Origin: Pseudomonas prosekii
Lineage (GTDB): Bacteria; Pseudomonadota; Gammaproteobacteria; Pseudomonadales; Pseudomonadaceae
Length of the DNA stretch: 64,000 bases
NCBI RefSeq assembly: GCF_900105155.1
Contig: NZ_LT629762.1
Location: 5,651,501 to 5,715,500, forward strand
Reading direction: 5' to 3'
Part shown: positions 24,666-32,896 of the stretch, one piece after another
Numbering within the stretch: the stretch's first letter is position 1
Layout of the letters: each line of letters starts with the position of its first letter
Notes under the pieces: generated by a model
Seen by the model: the letters and a program-made list of their open reading frames with translations, nothing else
What the model was told of the DNA's origin: nothing
The model's database searches: none
Made by a program: the position numbers and the translations under genes

Positions 24666-24995
24666 TCACTCATTCAAAATTATGCTGCCATCAGCCTGTT
24701 GCCGGTAAATCGTGTAAGGCAGCAGCAAGGTATCGAGCGCGCCGGATATCACCACGTCGATCAACATGAATGCCGGCGCATTGGTATAGGTCTCGGAATC
24801 ACGCCCTTTCTCCAGCGGCGCATTCAGGTAACAGAAGTCGTAGGTCACGCCGCTGTAGATCCGCGGAATGGCGCCGCAATAACTTTTCTGCTCCTTGAGA
24901 CTTTTTGCCGCCGCTTCATCGCTGCGCACCACCGTCTGCACCGTGCCGCAACCCGTCAGCATAAGCGCGACCAATGCCATTATCTGAATTTTCAT
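24666..24995 (-). CDS. YceK/YidQ-like lipoprotein
   Basis: A 109-residue lipoprotein from the ATG at 24995; the signal ends in MLTGC with Cys16. After the signal comes a charged stretch, then the family core CGAIPRIYSGVTYDFCYL, FMLIDVVISGALDTLLLPYTIY and a polar tail. It is the third member of this family within 2.5 kb, longer than the pair at 22541 and 22794, and on the other strand. It stands alone. Its function is unknown; an envelope role is inferred from the lipid anchor. Confidence 0.75.
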   Translation of the reverse strand: MKIQIMALVALMLTGCGTVQTVVRSDEAAAKSLKEQKSYCGAIPRIYSGVTYDFCYLNAPLEKGRDSETYTNAPAFMLIDVVISGALDTLLLPYTIYRQQADGSIILNE

Positions 24996-25054
24996 AAAGC
25001 CAATCCTTAGCAAAAAAAAATCACTGATTTACGTTGATATCGACAAAAACCCAA

Positions 25055-25492
25055 TCACGCCATCGGCGGCAATCGGCGTTTGACCGGGGTCTTCTTGACG
25101 ATGGCCGTATTGGTTTCCGCGTGAGTGTTGAGGCGGTCGAGCAGGGTATCCAACTGTTCCATCGAGCGCACGTGCAAGCGCGCGATAAAGCAGTCGTCGC
25201 CGGTGACTTTATCGCACTCGGTGAACTCGGGAATAGCCTGAATCTGTCGCTCGACTTCCTGCAACTGGCCCGGCAGCGGCCGAATACGCACAATCGCCTG
25301 CAACTGATAACCGAAACACTTCGGGTCGATCTCGACGGTGTAACCCTTGAGCACACCGCGCTCTTCCAGGCGTCGCAAACGCTCGGCAACACTGGGCGAG
25401 GACAGACCGCTGATCTGCGCCAGGGCCTTGAGTGAACGCCGTGAATCTTCCATCAACGCGCTGATCAGCACTTGATCAATGTCGTCAGTCAT
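25055..25492 (-). CDS. Lrp/AsnC family transcriptional regulator
   Basis: A 145-residue regulator from the ATG at 25492 (MTDDIDQVLISALMEDSRRSL), the normal Lrp length. The HTH is LAQISGLSSPSVAERLRRLEERGVLKGYTVEIDPK, and the RAM/ligand domain follows with VTGDDCFIARLHVRSMEQLDTLLDRL. It probably senses an amino acid and controls the divergent EamA exporter gene 137 bases away, a common arrangement for amino-acid efflux control. Confidence 0.9.
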   Translation of the reverse strand: MTDDIDQVLISALMEDSRRSLKALAQISGLSSPSVAERLRRLEERGVLKGYTVEIDPKCFGYQLQAIVRIRPLPGQLQEVERQIQAIPEFTECDKVTGDDCFIARLHVRSMEQLDTLLDRLNTHAETNTAIVKKTPVKRRLPPMA

Positions 25493-25628
25493 CGCAAAGC
25501 CCCCGTTAGGCAATTGAGCCAAAACGCCCTCGATAAAAAAGGCGAAAGCCGAGTTTAGCCTGATTTTTGCGCTGGAGAAGCCCTGCGGCGGATTGGCATA
25601 ATTTGCGCTCAATCACGGGAGACTGACG

Positions 25629-26522
25629 ATGGACAAAACCTTGCGCCACGGCTCATTTGAAATGACCGCCGCCATGCTCATCTCCGGGACCATCGGCTGG
25701 TTTGTGCTGATGTCCGGGCAACCGGTGCTGGACGTGGTGTTCTGGCGTTGCGTATTCGGCGCTGGCACGCTGCTGTTGATCTGCGCCGCGTTCGGCTTCC
25801 TCCGGCCCGGCATTCTGACCCGCACCACGTTTCCGCTCGCGGTGCTCAGCGGCGTGGCGATTGTCGGCAATTGGGTGTTGCTGTTCGGCTCTTATTCCCG
25901 GGCGTCGATCGCCATCGGCACGGCGGTCTACAACGTGCAGCCGTTCATGTTGGTTGGCTTGGCGGCGCTGTTTCTCGGCGAGAAAATCACCCTGCAAAAG
26001 CTCTTCTGGCTCGTCGTTTCGTTCCTCGGCATGCTGGCGATCGTCAGCGCCCACGGTGAGCAGGGCGAGGGAGGCAATGAATATCTGTTGGGAATTGGCC
26101 TGGCATTGGGCGCTGCGCTTTTGTACGCGATTGCCGCGTTGATCATCAAACGCCTGACCGGCACGCCGCCGCATTTGATCGCGCTGATTCAGGTCTGCAC
26201 CGGCGTGCTGCTGCTCGCGCCGTTCGCGCACTTTTCGGCACTGCCGCAGGCACCGAGCGCTTGGGCGAGTCTGCTGACATTGGGCATCGTCCACACCGGT
26301 TTGATGTACGTTTTGCTCTACGGCGCGATCCAGAAACTGCCAACCGCACTGACCGGCGCGCTGGCGTTCATCTACCCGATTGCGGCGATTCTGGTTGACT
26401 GGTTTGCCTTCGGCCATCGTCTGCAAGTGCTGCAATGGCTCGGCGTCGCGGCGATCCTGCTGGCCGCCGCCGGTATGCAACAAGGTTGGCGCATCAAGTT
26501 GCGTCGGGTGGCCACGCCGTAA
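25629..26522 (+). CDS. EamA/DMT family transporter
   Basis: A 297-residue inner-membrane protein with ten hydrophobic segments in two EamA repeats (about residues 10-135 and 150-285). GGGAG precedes the ATG at 25629. The short first half contains WRCVFGAGTLL and GTAVYNVQPFMLVGLAALFLGE, typical of the RhaT/YdcZ-like exporters. EamA proteins move amino acids or other metabolites; the divergent Lrp regulator suggests amino-acid export. It is convergent with the FUSC gene, with 3 bases between the stops. Confidence 0.87.
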   Translation: MDKTLRHGSFEMTAAMLISGTIGWFVLMSGQPVLDVVFWRCVFGAGTLLLICAAFGFLRPGILTRTTFPLAVLSGVAIVGNWVLLFGSYSRASIAIGTAVYNVQPFMLVGLAALFLGEKITLQKLFWLVVSFLGMLAIVSAHGEQGEGGNEYLLGIGLALGAALLYAIAALIIKRLTGTPPHLIALIQVCTGVLLLAPFAHFSALPQAPSAWASLLTLGIVHTGLMYVLLYGAIQKLPTALTGALAFIYPIAAILVDWFAFGHRLQVLQWLGVAAILLAAAGMQQGWRIKLRRVATP

Positions 26523-26525
26523 ACG

Positions 26526-27566
26526 TCAAATGTTCCAGCGCGGCGCGGTTTTGGCCAGACGCTGACGCATGTCGCTGATATTCGCCGCCAACTGCCGGGT
26601 CAATAAACGGTAGCCGTCCAAAGGACTGTAAACCCGCGCGTCGAGGCTGGCGTCCGGCGCGTCACCGGGACGGCTGAGGCGCTGGGTCGCGCCGGATTTC
26701 AGCGCCCGGGCCATGCCGATCAGTTGCACCCGAACCTGTCGATGCTCGACTTTCAGCGACGTTTGCAGGTCGGCCATAGCCACCGGGTCACTGGCGTCCG
26801 GCCGCGTATTACCGAGGATTTCCAGGGTGCTGATGCACATGCGCAGATTGCGTTGGATCGCGTCCAGTTCGGTCATGGAAATCTTCACTTCCTTGGACAC
26901 CGACGGCATCAACGAACGCAGTTGCACCATCACCGTGTTCAGCCGACCCATGAGTTTGAGGTGTTCGTCAGCGGTGACCGATTGGCCGTTAATGATCCGC
27001 CCGTAAACTGTCGCGCAATCGCGCAAGGCGTCCGCGAGGTTGTAACGCCAGGAGAACACTGCGTACAGCGGCAGGGCGAAGGAGAACGCCAGCGCCAGGG
27101 CGATGCCGATCAAGATATCGACTCCGCGCCACAAGCCGTCAGTCACGGCGTTGTCGCCATGACCGGCGACGATGAACACCGTGATCGCCGACAGCAAAGC
27201 CGTGTAACCGCCCTTGCCGATGGCGTGATACGAGAAAAACCCGCACACCACCGACATCGCAAAATAGGTCAGCCAAGGCATGCCGAGCCAGGCTTGCTGC
27301 GCGACGATCAACAAGCCGACTCCGGCGCCAATCAACGTGCCAATCGCCCGTTCGGCGGCTTTTTTGCCGATGTTGCCGTGATGCTGCAAACCGCCAATTA
27401 CCACCAGCATCGTCACCGAGGCCCACTCACCGTGTGGCAGGTTGATCCCGGTGGTCAGTGCAATCGTTGCGAGCAAACCCAGCGAAACCCGCACCGCGTG
27501 AATCACTCGGGCGTTGCGATAACGCCGGTACGGGTCCAGCAGCGGACGGAGCAATCGGCGTATCAA
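26526..27566 (-). CDS. FUSC family membrane protein (aromatic-acid exporter-like)
   Basis: A 346-residue protein with about six membrane segments in residues 25-170 and a cytoplasmic helical C-terminal part, the FUSC/YccS/AaeB fold. LPHGEWASVTMLVVIGGLQ and GTLIGAGVGLLIVA are typical. The TTG at 27566 has no clear ribosome site. The frame is open upstream, and a CTG at 27590 has AAGGAG seven bases before it, so translation may start there and add 8 residues. Family members export aromatic acids or other toxic anions. It is downstream of the GapN-like gene on the same strand, after the 13-bp repeats. Confidence 0.8.
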   Translation of the reverse strand: MIRRLLRPLLDPYRRYRNARVIHAVRVSLGLLATIALTTGINLPHGEWASVTMLVVIGGLQHHGNIGKKAAERAIGTLIGAGVGLLIVAQQAWLGMPWLTYFAMSVVCGFFSYHAIGKGGYTALLSAITVFIVAGHGDNAVTDGLWRGVDILIGIALALAFSFALPLYAVFSWRYNLADALRDCATVYGRIINGQSVTADEHLKLMGRLNTVMVQLRSLMPSVSKEVKISMTELDAIQRNLRMCISTLEILGNTRPDASDPVAMADLQTSLKVEHRQVRVQLIGMARALKSGATQRLSRPGDAPDASLDARVYSPLDGYRLLTRQLAANISDMRQRLAKTAPRWNI

Positions 27567-27610
27567 CGGTGGCAGGCGATAGGTTCTCAGATCAGGGCTC
27601 CTTGGAAACT

Positions 27611-27662
27611 TAGTCAGAAAACATAGTCAGAAAACACAGTCAGAAAACACAGTCAGAAAATG
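27611..27662. repeat. Four tandem 13-bp repeats
   Basis: The unit tagtcagaaaaca is repeated at 27611, 27624, 27637 (c for the first t) and 27650 (cagtcagaaaatg). The last unit contains the final codons and TGA stop of the GapN-like gene, so the array seems to have grown by slippage from that gene's 3' end into the spacer before the FUSC gene. Repeat number may vary between strains. Confidence 0.85.
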
Positions 27663-29278
27663 TAATCGGTCGTCAGGAAGCTCGAATCGCGTCCGCGAAT
27701 GATCTCGCTGATCAGCGCTTTGTTGCTGTCCTGGAACTTGGTCGCGACCAGGGTCCGAATCGAAAACACCCGCAGCGCGTCATGTACTGACAACGTACCT
27801 TCGGCGGAATTCTTCCGGCCATTGAACGGGAAGGTGTCCGGGCCACGCTGGCATTGCGCGTTGATATTAATGCGCCCGACCTGGTTGGCAAAGGTATCGA
27901 CCAGCCGACCGACCGCCACCGGGTTGGTGCCGAAGATGCTCAACTGCTGGCCGAAATCCGATTCCAGAACGTAGTCGATCACCGTGTCGAGGTGCCGGTA
28001 CGGCACGATCGGCACCACCGGCCCGAACTGCTCTTCCTGATAAACCCGCATCTGCGGATTCACCGGGTACAGCACCGCTGGGTAAAAGAACGACGCCCGC
28101 GCTTCGCCGCCATTGTCGTTGACCACCGCCGCACCTTTGCTGACGGCGTCGGCCACCAGCGAATGCAGGTATTCAACCTTGCTCGCTTCCGGCAGGGGCG
28201 TCAGCGCCACGCCGCTGTCCCACGGCATGCCGGGTTTGAGCGTGGCGAGTTTGGCGTTGAATTTCTCGATAAACGACTCGACGACATCTTCGTGGACGAA
28301 GAGGATTTTCAGCGCGGTGCAGCGCTGGCCGTTGAACGACAGCGAGCCGGTGAGCGCTTCGCTGACGGCGTTATCGAGGTCGACCTCTGGCAGGACGATG
28401 CCTGGGTTTTTCGCGTCCAGACCCAGCGCCGCGCGCAAGCGATGCGGTTTTGGATGAAGTTTTTTCAGGTCGCTCGCGGCTTTGTTGGTGCCGATAAACG
28501 CGAAAATATCGATCTTGCCGCTGGCCATCAGCGCGCTGACAGTTTCGCGGCCGCTGCCGTAAATCACGTTGATCACGCCGGTCGGGAAGCTGTCGCGGAA
28601 CGCTTCCAGCAGCGGCCGAATCAGCAGCACGCCGAGCTTGGCCGGTTTGAACACCACGGTGTTGCCCATGATCAGCGCCGGGATCAGCGTGGTGAACGTT
28701 TCGTTCAGCGGATAGTTGTAAGGCCCCATGCACAACGCGACGCCCAACGGCACGCGACGGATTTGCCCGAGGGTGTCCTGTTCCAGTTCAAAGCGGCTGG
28801 AGCGGCGGTCGAGTTCCTTCAATGCATTAATGGTGTCGACGATGTAATCGCAGGTGCGGTCGAACTCTTTTTCCGAGTCCTTGAGGTTCTTGCCGATCTC
28901 CCACATCAGCAACTTGACCACGGCTTCGCGCTGTTGGCGCATGCGTGCGAGGAAGGCTTCGACGTGTTGAATGCGCTCGGCCACGCGCATCGTCGGCCAC
29001 AGGCCCTGGCCTCGGTCGTAGGCGCGAACGGCGGCGTCAAGGGCAGTGAGCGCGGTGTCGGCATCCAGCAGCGGCGTGCTGCCGAGGATCACTTGTTCGT
29101 CGCCGTTTTCACCGGTCAGGTACACCGGGCTGCGGACTTGGGCGAGCGCGCCGTCCCACCTGCGCAGTTCGCCATCGACCAGGTATTCGCGTTGTTCGGT
29201 CTGGCCGTCGAGGCGGTATTTTTCCGGAATGTCGCTGCTGTCGGGAAACAGATTGCCAAGGATGTGTGCTGTGGTCAT
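27653..29278 (-). CDS. Aldehyde dehydrogenase family, NADP-dependent GAPDH (GapN)-like
   Basis: A 541-residue aldehyde dehydrogenase-superfamily protein, the length of the pseudomonad GapN-like group. CMGPYNYPLNETFTTLIPALIMGNTVVFKPAK forms the cofactor site, and the nucleophile is in LSFNGQRCTALKILF. The place of the usual LELGGK motif reads LGLDAK, so the general-base Glu appears to be Gly. The known role would be oxidation of glyceraldehyde 3-phosphate straight to 3-phosphoglycerate with NADP, making NADPH, but the changed motif makes the exact reaction uncertain. A LysR-type gene is divergent, 260 bases away. Confidence 0.78.
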   Translation of the reverse strand: MTTAHILGNLFPDSSDIPEKYRLDGQTEQREYLVDGELRRWDGALAQVRSPVYLTGENGDEQVILGSTPLLDADTALTALDAAVRAYDRGQGLWPTMRVAERIQHVEAFLARMRQQREAVVKLLMWEIGKNLKDSEKEFDRTCDYIVDTINALKELDRRSSRFELEQDTLGQIRRVPLGVALCMGPYNYPLNETFTTLIPALIMGNTVVFKPAKLGVLLIRPLLEAFRDSFPTGVINVIYGSGRETVSALMASGKIDIFAFIGTNKAASDLKKLHPKPHRLRAALGLDAKNPGIVLPEVDLDNAVSEALTGSLSFNGQRCTALKILFVHEDVVESFIEKFNAKLATLKPGMPWDSGVALTPLPEASKVEYLHSLVADAVSKGAAVVNDNGGEARASFFYPAVLYPVNPQMRVYQEEQFGPVVPIVPYRHLDTVIDYVLESDFGQQLSIFGTNPVAVGRLVDTFANQVGRININAQCQRGPDTFPFNGRKNSAEGTLSVHDALRVFSIRTLVATKFQDSNKALISEIIRGRDSSFLTTDYIF

Positions 29279-29538
29279 GTCGCTACCCCGTGTGGATTCG
29301 GTGATGCACTGATGAATCGTTTTAGCAGACCTTGGCCTCGCTTGTCATGACCCATCGCAGGTGAGCGTTGCTTATTGAAGATAGCCCACGCGCCACAAAT
29401 GCTGGCGCCACCGAGGCGTCGCAACAACTTACTGACACACAAGTGCAGCAATCTTCAGGCAACAATCCGTGAAGGTACGCGTGGCGAGGCAGCCATCGCG
29501 AAGGACGCCAAACCCACTCGATCGACAGGACGTCATCA

Positions 29539-30519
29539 ATGGCATTTACAGAACCCGCAGGGCCGGACAACAACAGCGAATACCGCCATCCCGAACCGCC
29601 ATCGTGGCTGGCGCTCGCGGCGGCAATCGAGCCGCAAGTGGCGCACTCTTTCATGGTCTGCGCGCGGTGCGGGTGTTTCATGCAAGCGGCGCGCAGCCTG
29701 AATGTCCGGGCGACATTGTTGCGCAAACAACTGGCGCAACTTGAAGAGCAACTGCAACGCACGCTGTTCAATTTTCACGGCAGCACGCTGAGCCTCAGTC
29801 GCGAGGGTTTGCAACTGCAAGCACAATTGATCGCACTGGCGCATGAACGGCAATTGCCGCTGGTCGAGCAACCGCTGATTCGTCTCGCGGTGGCCGAATC
29901 GATCCTGCATGACATCCTCGGTCGCGACTTGATCGCGCTGCTGCGGCGCAATGCCAGCGTGCGGTTGGAGATCATTTCGCTGGACAGCGAACTCGTCCTG
30001 CAAACCGTCAGCGCTGACGTGGTGGTTTGGCTGAGTGGCGCGGGCGGGCCATTGCCGGGGCCGACGTTTGCTGTCGACGAGCCGCAGCATCTGGCGCGGC
30101 TGGACTATCTGCCGCATATCGCCAAGCGCTATTCGCGGGTGGCGGCGCGGCCCGAGAGCACCGACGACCTGACGGATTTCATGTTGGTGCAATGGCAGCA
30201 TGACCAGCAAATCGACAGCTTCGCACCCTGGAACACGTTGGTGGAACAGCGTCTGGCCGGGGTCGTGCAACTGCAATCTTACGAACTGATGCTGGAAATG
30301 ATCCGCTGCAGCGCCTGCATCGGTTTGCTGCCCGCCTACATCAGTCGTTTCGACCGCAGCCTCAGCGCGTTGCCGGGTTTGTTCAGCGAACCGATGCAGC
30401 GCAACGCGTGGCTGGCGGTCAACGCCGATTCCCGTCAGCAGCCCGAAGTGCAAGCGCTGGTCGAGATGATCCGCAGCACCTTCCATGAACGCCGCGAGTG
30501 GTTCGACCCGCAGACCTGA
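29539..30519 (+). CDS. LysR-type transcriptional regulator (divergent form)
   Basis: A 326-residue protein whose HTH begins only near residue 36 (VAHSFMVCARCGCFMQAARSLNVRATLLRKQLAQLEEQL) and is followed by LFNFHGSTLSLSREG, a LysR pattern with unusual residues. The rest fits a LysR effector domain of normal length. The N-terminal extension and a Cys cluster (CARCGC) in the first HTH helix are odd; the cysteines could sense oxidants, though this is speculative. It is divergent from the GapN-like gene and likely controls it. Confidence 0.72.
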   Translation: MAFTEPAGPDNNSEYRHPEPPSWLALAAAIEPQVAHSFMVCARCGCFMQAARSLNVRATLLRKQLAQLEEQLQRTLFNFHGSTLSLSREGLQLQAQLIALAHERQLPLVEQPLIRLAVAESILHDILGRDLIALLRRNASVRLEIISLDSELVLQTVSADVVVWLSGAGGPLPGPTFAVDEPQHLARLDYLPHIAKRYSRVAARPESTDDLTDFMLVQWQHDQQIDSFAPWNTLVEQRLAGVVQLQSYELMLEMIRCSACIGLLPAYISRFDRSLSALPGLFSEPMQRNAWLAVNADSRQQPEVQALVEMIRSTFHERREWFDPQT

Positions 30520-30617
30520 CTGGCTCGCTCGTGCATGGCTCCCTCGATTGGCTCTCGCCAGGTCAGCAGATCACGGTTTAGGATGAGCGGCCATGTACGT
30601 TTCACGGAAGAATCACC

Positions 30618-31139
30618 ATGCCGAGCACCGACGCCAACATCATCATCCAGCGCTTCAGCGAGGCGCATATCGACGGTATCACCGCGCTCTACAACGCCCC
30701 GGCGATTACTCGGCAAGTGCTGCAAATGCCGTTTCAGTCCACCGAGATCTGGCGCGCACGCCTGATGCCGGACAACGAACGGATGGTGAAACTGGTGGCG
30801 CTGCATCAGGGCATGGTCATCGGCAATATCGGGCTTGAGCAATATTCGCGGATTCGCCGCAGCCACGCCGGTGGCTTTGGCATGGCCGTCGCCGAGGCGT
30901 GGCAGGGCAAGGGGGTCGGTTCGAAACTGTTGGCCACCGCGCTCGACATCGCCGACAACTGGATGAACCTGCACCGCGTCGAACTCACGGTTTACGCCGA
31001 TAACGCCGCGGCGATCGGCTTGTACCGCAAGTTCGGTTTCGAGGACGAAGGCCTGTTCCGTGACTATGCCGTGCGTGACGGCCAATGGGTCGACACCTTG
31101 AGCATGGCGCGGCTGCGCTCGGTGCCCAGGGCTGGTTGA
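30618..31139 (+). CDS. GNAT family N-acetyltransferase
   Basis: A 173-residue GNAT enzyme. The acetyl-CoA loop is VAEAWQGKGVGSKLLATALDIAD (Q/RxxGxG/A pattern), followed by VELTVYADNAAAIGLYRKFGFEDEGLFRDYAVRDGQWVD, typical of RimJ/RimL-like and PhnO-like enzymes that acetylate small amines. GGAAG precedes the ATG. The stop is 1 base from the convergent racemase end. The substrate cannot be told. Confidence 0.87.
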   Translation: MPSTDANIIIQRFSEAHIDGITALYNAPAITRQVLQMPFQSTEIWRARLMPDNERMVKLVALHQGMVIGNIGLEQYSRIRRSHAGGFGMAVAEAWQGKGVGSKLLATALDIADNWMNLHRVELTVYADNAAAIGLYRKFGFEDEGLFRDYAVRDGQWVDTLSMARLRSVPRAG

Positions 31140-31140
31140 C

Positions 31141-31833
31141 TCACTCGCCCAAGGCGAACGCCACCGCCGCCTGCGCATGCAGTTCGGTGGTGTCGAGCAG
31201 GGGCAGGGCGCTGTGCTCGGGTTTGACCAGCATGCCGATTTCCGTGCAACCGAGGATGATCGCCTGCGCGCCACGCGCGGTGAGTGATTCGATCACTTGC
31301 TGATAAACCTTGCGCGACGCCTCGCTGATTATCCCGACGCACAACTCGTCATAAATGATCCGGTGCACAGCCTGACGCTCGTCGGTTTCGGGCACCAGCA
31401 CGGTCAAACCCATCGCCGTCAGACGCTCCTTGAGAAAGTCCTGCTCCATGGTGAACGCGGTTCCGAGCAATCCCACCTTCAACGCCCCGGCCGCGACCGC
31501 TGCTTGCCCGGTCGGGTCGGCGATGTGCAGAAACGGAATGTCGATGGCAGCCTGAATCTGCGCCGCGACCTTGTGCATGGTGTTGGTACACAGCACCACG
31601 CAATCAGCGCCACCGGCCTCGAGCCTGCGCGCCGCGTCCACCAGAATCGCCGCCGCGTCGTCCCAGCGCCCGGCATGCTGGGCCTGTTCGACCGGCCCGA
31701 AATCAACGCTGTACATCAGCAATTGTGCCGAGCGCAAAGGCCCCAGACGATCCCGAACCTGCTGGTTGATCAGGCGGTAATACTCGGCGCTGGACTCCCA
31801 GCTCATGCCGCCGATAAGGCCGATGGTGCGCAT
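31141..31833 (-). CDS. Aspartate/glutamate racemase family protein
   Basis: A 230-residue enzyme from the ATG at 31833, which has GAGGAGAG just upstream. It begins MRTIGLIGGMSWESSAEYY, the classical start of the YgeA-like group. The two catalytic cysteines are Cys82 in VVLCTNTMHK and Cys196 in ILGCTEIG. The reaction is cofactor-free two-base racemisation of an amino acid; YgeA acts on several, with broad specificity. It follows, on the same strand, the halovibrin-like operon but is separated from it by a hairpin. Confidence 0.87.
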   Translation of the reverse strand: MRTIGLIGGMSWESSAEYYRLINQQVRDRLGPLRSAQLLMYSVDFGPVEQAQHAGRWDDAAAILVDAARRLEAGGADCVVLCTNTMHKVAAQIQAAIDIPFLHIADPTGQAAVAAGALKVGLLGTAFTMEQDFLKERLTAMGLTVLVPETDERQAVHRIIYDELCVGIISEASRKVYQQVIESLTARGAQAIILGCTEIGMLVKPEHSALPLLDTTELHAQAAVAFALGE

Positions 31834-31933
31834 TGCGCTCTCCTCTGACAGTGTTTGCCCGAACAGGGCAGGCTGCGGCAGAGTGTCCAATCGTTTACGG
31901 GTTGATTCCAGCAAAAATTTCTTCGCCACTGAT

Positions 31934-31954
31934 TGCCCGTGTCAGGCACGGGCA
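31934..31954 (-). terminator. Hairpin after the halovibrin-like operon
   Basis: TGCCCGTG at 31934-31941 and CACGGGCA at 31947-31954 form a perfect 8-bp stem with a 5-base loop, 6 bases past the stop of the last halovibrin-like gene. There is no T-run, so terminator strength is uncertain. Confidence 0.45.
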
Positions 31955-31960
31955 GGGACT

Positions 31961-32896
31961 TCATCGGTGGTATTGATCAGCGTCCACATATTGAAAGGTC
32001 GCGCGCCCGGTCACCGTGGTCGCGAGGGTTATTCTAATGATGGGCACGGTAATCCGTGGGCTCGTCCAGTTGTACAGGTCACGTTGATTCCAGCGCGCAT
32101 CGGCCAATCCCACGGATGGGCTGCCGGCAATATAAAAGAACGCCATGATCGGCAGTTTGTTTTGTTGGCCTGCGCCCCACGCTGCGAGAATCAAATCGTT
32201 CTGTTCGGAGAAACCACGCTGTCCGAGCTGTTGTTTCGCGCGAATGGATTGATAGAAAGAATCGGCCCCCAAGTTGTTCATGGCGTCACGAAGATCAAAA
32301 CTGCATTGATGCAAACTTGGCTTGGCAATGCCCGCCGTCTGCCAATGTTTGATCCATTGTTCAGCTGTCGTGATTCCTATCGACTGGCAGCGCCGGCTTT
32401 GTGTGGGGTAGTCCGTACTGGGTCCGCAACCGGGGCTGGCGCGATACCAGGCCCAACCATCAATGGGAAAAGCGCAAAGGTATTCAATGTGCAGTTTGTC
32501 CTCGGGTTTTTTGAGGATTGGATAGAGCACGTAGCCGTTGCTGTTGTCCTTTGGGTTGGTCCAGGCCATTTCTCTGAAGTTGGCGTCGGCCCTGAGGTAC
32601 GAAAAATGAATGCCACCGGTTTTAACCGAAGTAGGGCTCGGGTCCCAAACGTGATAGCTGTTGTCTTGCCTGGTAACTCGCAGTGTTACCCCGGAACACA
32701 AGAACGCCGGTGCTGACGGCGTTCCACAGTTGATCCTTTTATCGTCATACAGCGCTTGCAGACGGGCGGCGACTGCATTGCCGGTGTTCGCCGCCAGACC
32801 ATTCATAGGCTCTTGTTGGGGGGCCGGGCCTGTTTGACTGCAGCCCAGTACAAAGCTCGCCCCGAGCACTGCGATCAGGAGTTTTAAGGTATTCAT
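31961..32896 (-). CDS. Halovibrin-like lipoprotein, copy 2
   Basis: A 311-residue protein with a lipoprotein signal (FVLGC, Cys19). It shares long segments with the gene just upstream: PAFLCSGVTLRVT, VWDPSPTSVKTGG, FSYLRADANF, CSFDLRD and IMAFFYIAG followed by GLADA. I place both in the halovibrin group (Vibrio HvnA/HvnB are secreted NAD-glycohydrolase/ADP-ribosyltransferase-type proteins) from memory of those sequences, which is not certain. Paired Cys suggest disulfides outside the cytoplasm. The start overlaps the upstream stop (TGATG), so it is translationally coupled. The substrate is unknown. Confidence 0.68.
   Translation of the reverse strand: MNTLKLLIAVLGASFVLGCSQTGPAPQQEPMNGLAANTGNAVAARLQALYDDKRINCGTPSAPAFLCSGVTLRVTRQDNSYHVWDPSPTSVKTGGIHFSYLRADANFREMAWTNPKDNSNGYVLYPILKKPEDKLHIEYLCAFPIDGWAWYRASPGCGPSTDYPTQSRRCQSIGITTAEQWIKHWQTAGIAKPSLHQCSFDLRDAMNNLGADSFYQSIRAKQQLGQRGFSEQNDLILAAWGAGQQNKLPIMAFFYIAGSPSVGLADARWNQRDLYNWTSPRITVPIIRITLATTVTGRATFQYVDADQYHR

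Noticed and set aside
27854..29350. 498-codon frame antisense to the GapN-like gene
   Set aside because: It has biased His/Arg/Asp composition and no motif; the minus-strand gene is clearly real.
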